Assembly: GCA_020201485.1 (NCBI GenBank) | Contig: JAIVGT010000253.1 | Coordinates: 1-6,192, forward strand | Direction: 5' to 3' | Origin: Halobacteriales archaeon | GTDB taxonomy: Archaea > Thermoplasmatota > SW-10-69-26 > JACQPN01 > JAIVGT01 | DNA length: 6,192 nucleotides | Shown: positions 1 through 5,188 of the stretch, one piece after another | Position numbering within the stretch: the stretch's first letter is position 1 | How the letters are laid out: every line of letters starts with the position of its first letter | Notes under the pieces: generated by a model | What the model was told of the DNA's origin: nothing | The model's input: only the letters and a program-made list of their open reading frames with translations | Databases searched by the model: none | Translations under genes and position numbers: made by a program

Positions 1-220
1 CGGCGAGCAGCTGCTCGTCGCGGTCCACGATGCGCTTCACCCACGTGCGCCGGTAGAGCGCGACCTTGCCCTTCACCGTCGCCAGGGGATGGAGCTGCGT
101 CCACAGCGCGTAGAAGGAGTGGTACACGACCGCGGCCCCGAAGAAGAGCGCGATGCCGACCTCGTCGAGGAGCGAGAAGCGCAGCTGCGTCACGTCCGGG
201 ACGAGGCTGAGGCCGGCCAC
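1..220 (-). CDS. DUF599-like membrane protein, N-terminal part (cut by left edge)
   Basis: This reading frame was found by translating the minus strand; 73 codons are visible and nearly every third position is G or C, as in the plus-strand genes. A hydrophobic segment (about residues 25-45, containing GIALFFGAAVVYHSFYAL) is followed by a basic stretch with YRRTWVKRIVDRDEQLLA. A membrane helix followed by a 'YRR-W-V-...-R-E/D-..LLAVQTLRN'-type segment is what I recall of the DUF599 family of small membrane proteins, whose function is unknown. The GTG at 220-218 is the first start after the in-frame stop at 245-243; a second GTG at 193-191 is equally possible. Neither has a clear Shine-Dalgarno, so a leaderless transcript is plausible. 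It is transcribed away from the pilus genes and is probably unrelated to them. The family assignment is from memory of the pattern and is moderate. Confidence 0.6.
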   Translation of the reverse strand, partial: MAGLSLVPDVTQLRFSLLDEVGIALFFGAAVVYHSFYALWTQLHPLATVKGKVALYRRTWVKRIVDRDEQLLA

Positions 221-241
221 GCCCGGCCATGGGGCAGGACG

Positions 242-250
242 CTACATCAA
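242..250 (-). promoter_or_regulatory. Candidate TATA-like element for the DUF599-like gene
   Basis: Read on the minus strand this is TTGATGTAG, an AT-rich island in a very GC-rich background. Its centre is about 26 bases upstream of the GTG at 220, the distance expected between an archaeal TATA box and the start of a leaderless transcript. No transcription data are available, and the match to a TATA consensus is poor. Confidence 0.25.
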
Positions 251-297
251 CCTGCCGTGGCGCATCCCGGCGGCGCGCACCGGACGATGCGCCCACG

Positions 298-313
298 GGG
301 GTGAGCCCCTTTT
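298..313 (+). promoter_or_regulatory. GGGG-TGAG-CCCC dyad followed by TTTT
   Basis: GGGG (298-301) can pair with CCCC (306-309) across a TGAG loop, and TTTT follows at 310-313. It has the shape of a short intrinsic terminator, but no plus-strand gene lies upstream of it in the window, so an operator or a chance GC dyad is as likely. It shares the GGGGTGAG core with the elements at 339-361 and 1172-1194. Confidence 0.3.
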
Positions 314-338
314 GAGCCTGCCGATTCCGGGCGGAGGG

Positions 339-361
339 CCCGGAACGGGGTGAGACAGCCC
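339..361 (+). repeat. Intergenic 23-base element, copy A
   Basis: This stretch matches 1172-1194 at 19 of 23 positions without gaps; the shared core is CGGGGTGAG, flanked by CCCGGA on the left and CCC on the right. It lies 47 bases before the start codon of the KaiC-like gene and just upstream of the AT-richer patch at 364-380, a position where archaeal activators or repressors often bind. It also contains CCC-GGAAC-GGG, which could form a small hairpin. Confidence 0.45.
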
Positions 362-363
362 TC

Positions 364-380
364 TTTCCCATACCCTTTTC
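364..380 (+). promoter_or_regulatory. Candidate promoter element for the KaiC-like gene
   Basis: This is the least GC-rich stretch before the gene, with TTTCCCATACCCTTTTC centred about 35 bases upstream of the ATG at 409. If a TATA-like box sits here, transcription would begin around 398-403, giving a leader of only a few bases. That fits the lack of a strong Shine-Dalgarno before 409. It is a weak match to a TATA consensus. Confidence 0.3.
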
Positions 381-408
381 CCGGCGCGCCGCCAAGGCCT
401 GATGAAGC

Positions 409-1131
409 ATGTCGCCCACGGAGCTCGCCACCAGCGGCATCAGCGGCCTCGATGCCCAGCTGGGCGGAGGCCTGCCCCGGGGGAGCACCGTGCTCGTGCT
501 CGGCGAGCCGTGCAACGCCCTCAGCGTGTTCGCGGAGCAGTTCACCGCCGGCGGCGTGGCCCAAGGCGACCAAGCGCTGTTCTTCGAGTTCGACCGGCCC
601 TCCAAGGGGTGCGGCGACCGCATCAAGGCCTTGGCCACGGACATCGGCGGGACGAAGGGCAAGCTCCAGGTCTACGACGGCTACGCCGCGCAGTTCGGCG
701 GCACGAACGGCCACGCCCCCGACGCCATCCGGCTCGGCGCGAAGAACGCCCTCGACGACGTGCTCAACGAGGCGATGAAGGCGAGCGCCGGCCGGTACCG
801 GCTGACCATCGACTCCCTCAGCTCCCTGTGCCAGGGCCGCGACGAGCGCGGCGTGCTCGACGTGTTCCGCCACCTCGTGCACAACGGCGAGGAGGCCGGG
901 GCGATGCAGATGGTCACGCTCGTCAAGGGCCTGCACACGCCGCAGTTCGAGGCCGCCCTGAAGCACGCCGCCACCGGCGTCATGGAGATCGGCGTGGAGC
1001 GCAAGGGCTTCGGCATCTACAACTACCTCCAGGTCACGAAGATGCTGAACCTGCGCGACCCGACGCGCATCCTGCTGTTCAAGGAGACGGACAAGGGGCT
1101 GTGGCTGGAGAGCACGAAGCGCGTGTTCTGA
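409..1131 (+). CDS. KaiC/RadA-like (FlaH-related) RecA-fold protein with degenerate Walker A
   Basis: The 240-residue product has the layout of a single KaiC/RadA-type domain: SGISGLDAQLGGGLPRGS (residues 9-26), a strand leading to the P-loop position, LFFEFDRPS (57-65), and a Walker B strand RLTIDSLSSL (131-140). The P-loop reads GEPCNALS (32-39) where the family has GEPGTGKT, so the ATP-binding lysine is replaced by Leu38 and both later glycines are lost. The usual catalytic Glu-Glu pair appears as Asp62-Arg63. Walker B Asp135 is kept. It probably no longer hydrolyses ATP and may act as a scaffold or sensor, in the role FlaH has beside FlaI/FlaJ in archaella. The in-frame stop at 400-402 makes ATG 409 the first possible start; no strong ribosome binding site precedes it. 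A 172-base gap separates it from the pilin genes. That it serves the pilus is inferred from position. Confidence 0.85.
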   Translation: MSPTELATSGISGLDAQLGGGLPRGSTVLVLGEPCNALSVFAEQFTAGGVAQGDQALFFEFDRPSKGCGDRIKALATDIGGTKGKLQVYDGYAAQFGGTNGHAPDAIRLGAKNALDDVLNEAMKASAGRYRLTIDSLSSLCQGRDERGVLDVFRHLVHNGEEAGAMQMVTLVKGLHTPQFEAALKHAATGVMEIGVERKGFGIYNYLQVTKMLNLRDPTRILLFKETDKGLWLESTKRVF

Positions 1132-1170
1132 CGAGGCCCCAGCCGGCCGCGCAACCAACGTGACGCGCTC

Positions 1171-1183
1171 CCCCGGACCGGGG
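1171..1183 (+). terminator. Possible hairpin after the KaiC-like gene
   Basis: The 13 bases CCCCGGACCGGGG are a perfect inverted repeat around a central A; as RNA they would form a four-pair stem with a five-base loop. It starts 40 bases past the TGA at 1129-1131. There is no T run after it, so terminator function is doubtful. An alternative pairing uses GGGG (1180-1183) with CCCC (1191-1194). As DNA the palindrome could equally be a protein binding site. Confidence 0.3.
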
Positions 1184-1194
1184 TGAGGCGCCCC
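1172..1194 (+). repeat. Intergenic 23-base element, copy B
   Basis: This is the second copy of the element at 339-361, with four substitutions (against positions 345, 355, 357 and 358 of copy A) and no gaps. It is 109 bases before the pilin start codon, farther than copy A is from its gene. It overlaps the inverted repeat at 1171-1183. Both copies lie in non-coding DNA ahead of genes of the same presumed system. Confidence 0.45.
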
Positions 1195-1202
1195 AAAGCG
1201 CA

Positions 1203-1222
1203 AGGTCCAAGCCGCAGGTCCA
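1203..1222 (+). repeat. Direct repeat AGGTCCA x2
   Basis: AGGTCCA occurs at 1203-1209 and again at 1216-1222, a 13-base period, in the gap before the pilin gene. A seven-base repeat could arise by chance; it is recorded because of its promoter-proximal place. Confidence 0.25.
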
Positions 1223-1303
1223 GCAGGGCCCCTCCGGCCTTTCGCCCGTTTCCGCCGCCTCCATGCCGCATGCCCTCGGAGAGAACGGCCAACGGGGTCG
1301 AGC

Positions 1304-2473
1304 ATGCCAGCCGAGCGCAGGGGTCCCGCCGCCAGGCGCGGCACGGGACGCGGGGAGGAGGCGGTCAGTCCCGTCATCGGGACCATCCTCGTCCTTGCCA
1401 TCAGCGTGCTCGGCATCGTGTCCGTGAGCAACTGGGGCCTGCCCGCCATTCAGGAGATGCAGGCCATCGTCGAGGTGCGCAGCGTGCTCGACCAGTTCCG
1501 CACGCTGGACGCGACGCTGCAGCAGCTCCTGAGCGGCTCCGCCGGGCAGACGACGTTCAAGTGGCAGCCCACGCTGAACCACGGCTCCATCGACGTGAAC
1601 CAGAGCGCGAACCGCTGGCTCGTGGCCGCGGACGCGCTGGGCGGGGCCGGGCATGCCCAGGTGAAGTGGTCCGGCCTGAGCGACAACAACGAGCAGTTCA
1701 AGGTGGAGCTGAAGAACGGCACCGGCGGCCACACCTACCGCCTCCACGCGTACCAGTGGATCGGCGGTGCGAAGCAGGAGCTGCAGGTCCAGGCCGGCGG
1801 CGGCAGCGCCTGCACGGCGAGCTACGTCGGCTACGCGCCGCCCGCCGTCCTCACCACGCTCTACCTCCACCTCAACGGCACGGGCGCGACGTGCACCATC
1901 CAGAACATCGACAACAAGGTCCTGACGTTCCAGATCAACGACGAGACCGCGGGCAGCGCCGTGCAGGTCGTGCACGTCGCGGAGCTCGCGGACGTGGGCC
2001 ACGTGCACTGGCGGGGCGACCTCGGCCAGGGCGTGCGCCACGTCTACGACGTGAACGGGGCCATCCTCACCGGCAACGCGAACGGCCTCGTCACGCAGAG
2101 CACGCTCAGCGTGCCCCCGCCCCGCGACTTCACGAACAGCTCCGGGGTGCAGGCGACGAGCATGTTCGCCCGCCTGCTGAAGGTCAACGGCACCGCCTCG
2201 TTCAGCGCCGTGCAGGGCGCGGAGCAGTACAGCATCTACCTCAACCTCGCCGGCAGCTACACGATGAACGCCTTGGACAGCGTGAACCAGACGTACGTCT
2301 ACATCTGGGGTGACACCCAAGGCGCCATCTACTCCGCGCTCACCGAGGCGGTCAGCGGCTACCGCTTCGTCAAGGCCTACGACCCGGAGACCACGGAGAC
2401 CTACCTCAGCGACCAGCCCCTGAAGCCGTACGCGTTCACCGTCATCTACAGCCTCGTCACCGTGGAGGACTGA
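1304..2473 (+). CDS. Large archaeal type IV pilin-like protein, probable major or adhesive subunit
   Basis: The 389-residue product starts with a basic leader (four Arg within residues 5-16), then GEEAVSPVIGTILVLAISVLG (residues 17-37) and hydrophobic sequence to about residue 47. A basic leader before AVSPVIG and a hydrophobic helix is the signature of archaeal pilins of the Pilin_N type; prepilin peptidase should cut somewhere in residues 17-20, leaving the helix on the mature subunit. The rest is a long beta-rich ectodomain with six N-glycosylation sequons (Asn99, 138, 191, 278, 295, 328) and only two cysteines (170 and 197), which could form one disulfide. It is long for a pilin, many being 120-250 residues, so it may be an adhesin-like subunit. 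ATG 1304 is the only ATG, GTG or TTG between the in-frame stop at 1184-1186 and the signal motif. It ends two bases before the next gene and should be cotranscribed with it. Confidence 0.85.
   Translation: MPAERRGPAARRGTGRGEEAVSPVIGTILVLAISVLGIVSVSNWGLPAIQEMQAIVEVRSVLDQFRTLDATLQQLLSGSAGQTTFKWQPTLNHGSIDVNQSANRWLVAADALGGAGHAQVKWSGLSDNNEQFKVELKNGTGGHTYRLHAYQWIGGAKQELQVQAGGGSACTASYVGYAPPAVLTTLYLHLNGTGATCTIQNIDNKVLTFQINDETAGSAVQVVHVAELADVGHVHWRGDLGQGVRHVYDVNGAILTGNANGLVTQSTLSVPPPRDFTNSSGVQATSMFARLLKVNGTASFSAVQGAEQYSIYLNLAGSYTMNALDSVNQTYVYIWGDTQGAIYSALTEAVSGYRFVKAYDPETTETYLSDQPLKPYAFTVIYSLVTVED
2464..2468 (+). promoter_or_regulatory. Shine-Dalgarno GGAGG for the second pilin
   Basis: GGAGG lies inside the last codons of the large pilin gene, seven bases before ATG 2476. 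It fixes that start and points to translational coupling across the two-base gap. Confidence 0.75.
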
Positions 2474-2475
2474 GC

Positions 2476-2952
2476 ATGCGCGCTTCCCTCCGCCGCCTGG
2501 CGCGCGACGACGACGGCGTGAGCGAGGTGCTCGGCTACGTCCTCATGTTCTTCCTGAGCGCGGCCGTGCTCGTGCTCAGCCTGCAGATCTTCCTCCAAGC
2601 GCGCGGCGAGACCGTGGACCTGCAGGTGGCGAACGAGCTCAAGCTCATCAGCGAGCGCGTCGCGGCCGAGGTGCAGCAGGCGGGCGTGGTCGCCTCGCAG
2701 TTCCCCAACAGCACGTACAACGTGACCATCACGCTGCCCGAGCTCAAGGACAAGGCGTACTACGTCAACGTCTCGCACGACCAGGTGTGGGCGAACACGA
2801 GCGACGGCAAGGCCACGGCGCAGAGCGACGCGTTCCAGGTCGAGGCGCTCGGCCTGCACCTCGCCGGCACCGTGTACGGCAGCCAGGGCTACGTGAAGGT
2901 GCAGTACGCGACGACGAGCACGGGCTGGAAGAGCATCACCATCAGCATCTAG
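2476..2952 (+). CDS. Small type IV pilin-like protein
   Basis: The 158-residue product has a short basic leader (residues 1-10), DDDGVSEVLGYVLM (11-24) and an uninterrupted hydrophobic helix to about residue 41, followed by an amphipathic continuation (45-70) and a beta-rich C-terminal part. This is the general plan of a class III signal peptide pilin; cleavage is likely near Gly14-Val15, which would put Glu17 close to the mature N-terminus. The motif VSEVLG differs from the SPVIG of the larger pilin, so the two belong to different pilin subfamilies. Four sequons (Asn78, 82, 98, 107) indicate an exported, probably glycosylated domain; there are no cysteines. Size and place beside a large pilin suggest a minor or priming subunit, but it could also be the bulk filament subunit. 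I do not recognise its C-terminal domain. Confidence 0.75.
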   Translation: MRASLRRLARDDDGVSEVLGYVLMFFLSAAVLVLSLQIFLQARGETVDLQVANELKLISERVAAEVQQAGVVASQFPNSTYNVTITLPELKDKAYYVNVSHDQVWANTSDGKATAQSDAFQVEALGLHLAGTVYGSQGYVKVQYATTSTGWKSITISI

Positions 2953-2956
2953 GTGG
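2951..2956 (+). promoter_or_regulatory. Shine-Dalgarno-like AGGTGG before the ATPase
   Basis: AGGTGG overlaps the TAG stop of the small pilin (2950-2952) and lies three bases before ATG 2960. It matches part of the GGTGATC anti-16S complement used by archaea. The overlap suggests coupled translation. Confidence 0.55.
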
Positions 2957-2959
2957 ACC

Positions 2960-5188
2960 ATGGACAAGCGCATCCCGCGGAGCGAGTTCGCATCCGCCCT
3001 CGAGGCCAGCGGCGCGAAGCTGAAGCCCGGCGTGGCGCAGGACCCGGCCAAGGCCCTGGGGAAGGTCCAGGGCAAGGCCCGCGACAAGCTGCTCGCCCGG
3101 CTCGGCATCCCGGGCGGCATGAAGCTCACGGCGAGCGTCGAGGGCGACGACGTCCTCCTGCACGCCGAGGGCGAGGACCGCTTCGCCGCGGACCAGCCGG
3201 AGGGCAAGCCGAAGACCGGCCTTCTCGGCAAGAAGGCCCGGCCGGAGGCCGCGCCCGCGGCCGGCGAGGCTCCCCCCGCGAAGACGAAGGGGCTGTTCCG
3301 CCGGGCGAAAAAGGACGCCCAGGCCGGGGACGAGACCCCCAAGCCCGCGGAGCACCCGGTCGCGGTGGTCCCCATGGCCCCCGACGGCAAGGGCCCGGCG
3401 TGGAAGCCCCCGCTGAAGGCGAGCGAGCGCGAGGTGGACATCTACCCCGTGAACATGCCGTTCGCCTGGGTCCGCATCGTCAAGGACGTGGAGCAGCACG
3501 AGACGGTGTACAACGTCCTCGAGCCGCCCCTGAGCGAGCGCGAGCAGCGCATCCTGGCCTTCCTCGAGGACACGCTCGTGGACGTCATCGAGATCCCGCT
3601 CAGCGCCCTGAACGACAAGCAGGCCCAAGCCGTGCTGCTCGAGCACGTGAACCAGATCATGTACGACTACAGCATCCTGCTCGAGGAGCAGAGCAAGGCC
3701 AAGCTCCTGTACTTCGTCGAGCGCGACTTCCTCGGCTTCGGCCTCATCGACGCCATGATGAAGGACGACCAGATCGAGGACATCAGCTGCGACGGCCCGC
3801 ACGTCCCGCTGTTCATGTACCACCGCCAGCACGAGTCGCTGAAGAGCAACGTGCAGTTCATGACGGACGAGGCGCTCGACGGCTTCGTCATCAGCCTGGC
3901 GCAGCGCTCGGGCAAGCACATCAGCATCGCCGAGCCCCTGCTCGACGCCACGCTCCCGGACGGGAGCCGCCTGAACAGCTCGCTCAGCGACGAGGTGACG
4001 AGCTGCGGCAGCACGTTCACCGTGCGCAAGTTCAAGCAGGTGCCGTTCACGCCCCCCGACCTGGTGCGCTTCGGCACGATGAGCGCCGACCTCCTCGCCT
4101 ACTGGTGGCTGGCCGTGCAGTACGGCGCGAGCAGCATCTATGCCGGCGGCACGGCGAGCGGCAAGACGACCTCGCTCAACGCCATCCTGCTCTTCATCCC
4201 GCCGACGATGAAGATCGTCAGCATCGAGGACACGCGCGAGATCAACCTGCCCCACCCGAACTGGATCCCGGGCATCACCCGCAGCGGCTTCGGCCCGCGC
4301 GACGACAAGGGCCGCCAGGCGGGCGAGATCGACATGTTCACGCTGCTCAAGGCCGCCCTGAGGCAGCGCCCGGAGTACATCCTGGTCGGCGAGGTGCGCG
4401 GCCAGGAGGCCTTCACGCTCTTCCAGGCCATGGCCACCGGGCACACGGCGTACGGCACGATGCACGCCGACAGCGTGGAGGCGGTCATCCACCGCCTGGA
4501 AGGCGAGCCCATCAACATCCCGCGCACCCTGCTCGAGTCGCTCGACGTGGTGAGCGTGCAGATCCAGACGCGCATCAACGGCAAGCGCGTCCGGCGCACG
4601 AAGGAGCTGGTCGAGATCGTGGGCCTGGACCCGCACACGAAGGAGATCCTGACCAACACCGTGTTCCTGTGGAACCCGGCGACGGACCTGTTCGAGTACA
4701 GCGGCGTGAGCTACGTGCTGGAGCGCATCCAGGCGGAGCGCAACTGGACCCCGGAGCAGATGCGCACGGAGTGGGACAACCGCAAGGAGATCATCCGCTG
4801 GCTCATCGACCGCGACGTGCGCGACTTCCGCGCCGTGGCCAAGGTCATCACGGCCTACTACAAGGAGCCGGACGCGCTGCTGAAGTTCATCCGCAGCACG
4901 GTGCTCGACCCGACGCAGGCCGGGCCCGGCGCGCAGCCGCCGCTCCTCGTCGGCGACCTCATCGCCGGCATCGGCAAGGCCGGAGCCAGCCCTGCGCCCA
5001 GCCCGCCGCCCGCCGCGCAGGCCCCGGCGCTCCCGCCCGCGCTCGAGTCCGCCCTGCAGCCGCACGAGGCCGAGGTCGAGGCCATGGTGCAGCAGTTCGA
5101 GGCCGCGGCCGAGCAGGCCCTGGCCGAGGCCCGCCCGCCCCCGAACGAGGACGTGCGCCCGCCGAGGAAGCCGGGAGGGAGCGCGTGA
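2960..5188 (+). CDS. Type IV pilus/archaellum-type assembly ATPase (PilB/GspE/FlaI family)
   Basis: The 742-residue product is a complete secretion ATPase that should hydrolyse ATP in the cytoplasm to drive pilin insertion. Residues 1-70 are poorly defined, and 75-150 are Lys/Pro/Ala-rich and probably disordered. Conserved sequence begins near residue 155, with the archaeal N-terminal domain including EDISCDG and the Arg-rich VRKFKQVPF segment. The catalytic domain has Walker A GGTASGKT (396-403, Lys402), Asp box IEDTRE (422-427), Walker B ILVGEVRG (Glu478) and His box GTMHAD (His502), all intact. From about residue 655 a Pro/Ala-rich tail carries one likely helix (ALESALQPHEAEVEAMVQQF) before a basic end. 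FlaI proteins are usually near 500-550 residues, so the extra length lies in the two tails. It follows the small pilin by seven bases and overlaps the platform gene by four. PilB and FlaI cannot be told apart firmly here, but the pilins and missing archaellum genes favour a pilus. Confidence 0.97.
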   Translation: MDKRIPRSEFASALEASGAKLKPGVAQDPAKALGKVQGKARDKLLARLGIPGGMKLTASVEGDDVLLHAEGEDRFAADQPEGKPKTGLLGKKARPEAAPAAGEAPPAKTKGLFRRAKKDAQAGDETPKPAEHPVAVVPMAPDGKGPAWKPPLKASEREVDIYPVNMPFAWVRIVKDVEQHETVYNVLEPPLSEREQRILAFLEDTLVDVIEIPLSALNDKQAQAVLLEHVNQIMYDYSILLEEQSKAKLLYFVERDFLGFGLIDAMMKDDQIEDISCDGPHVPLFMYHRQHESLKSNVQFMTDEALDGFVISLAQRSGKHISIAEPLLDATLPDGSRLNSSLSDEVTSCGSTFTVRKFKQVPFTPPDLVRFGTMSADLLAYWWLAVQYGASSIYAGGTASGKTTSLNAILLFIPPTMKIVSIEDTREINLPHPNWIPGITRSGFGPRDDKGRQAGEIDMFTLLKAALRQRPEYILVGEVRGQEAFTLFQAMATGHTAYGTMHADSVEAVIHRLEGEPINIPRTLLESLDVVSVQIQTRINGKRVRRTKELVEIVGLDPHTKEILTNTVFLWNPATDLFEYSGVSYVLERIQAERNWTPEQMRTEWDNRKEIIRWLIDRDVRDFRAVAKVITAYYKEPDALLKFIRSTVLDPTQAGPGAQPPLLVGDLIAGIGKAGASPAPSPPPAAQAPALPPALESALQPHEAEVEAMVQQFEAAAEQALAEARPPPNEDVRPPRKPGGSA
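5174..5178 (+). promoter_or_regulatory. Shine-Dalgarno GGAGG for the platform protein
   Basis: GGAGG sits in the last codons of the ATPase gene, six bases before the GTG at 5185. With the GTGA start-stop overlap it supports the GTG as the true start over ATG 5305 or ATG 5386 downstream. Confidence 0.75.

Larger units (their letters stand above)
221..408. promoter_or_regulatory. Divergent intergenic region between the DUF599-like gene and the KaiC-like gene
   Basis: These 188 bases separate two genes that point away from each other, so both promoters should lie here. No convincing coding frame was seen on either strand. The region holds a short dyad with a T run (298-313), one copy of a 23-base element (339-361), and AT-richer patches on each side (242-250 and 364-380) placed where TATA boxes could be. 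The assignment rests on gene geometry; the individual boxes are weak. Confidence 0.6.
1132..1303 (+). promoter_or_regulatory. Intergenic gap before the pilin operon
   Basis: No coding frame is supported here. The gap contains a GC hairpin (1171-1183) overlapping the second copy of the 23-base element, a pair of AGGTCCA direct repeats (1203-1222), and a pyrimidine-rich patch CCTTTCGCCCGTTTCC (1238-1253) that is a weak promoter candidate about 50 bases before the pilin ATG. The gap and hairpin suggest that the pilin operon has its own promoter, separate from that of the KaiC-like gene. Confidence 0.45.

Noticed and set aside
402..1163. ATG at 402 opening a second plus-strand frame over the KaiC-like gene
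   Set aside because: The product is Arg/Pro/His-rich with no fold signature, while the frame from 409 gives the RecA-type domain.
247..1449. A 400-codon open frame on the minus strand
   Set aside because: It is antisense to the KaiC-like gene and its flanking gaps, has no recognisable motif, and its composition is that of a GC-rich shadow frame.
1183..2313. Plus-strand frame overlapping the large pilin
   Set aside because: It is Arg/Ala/His-rich and without motifs; the pilin frame from 1304 explains this DNA.
1079..2320. A 413-codon minus-strand frame opposite the large pilin
   Set aside because: The plus strand has a proper pilin signal and G/C-biased third positions; the minus frame shows only repetitive Val/Ala/Arg/His sequence.
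4981..5060. Pro/Ala-codon-rich tract considered as a DNA repeat array
   Set aside because: No regular repeat unit could be found; it is low-complexity coding sequence of the ATPase tail.
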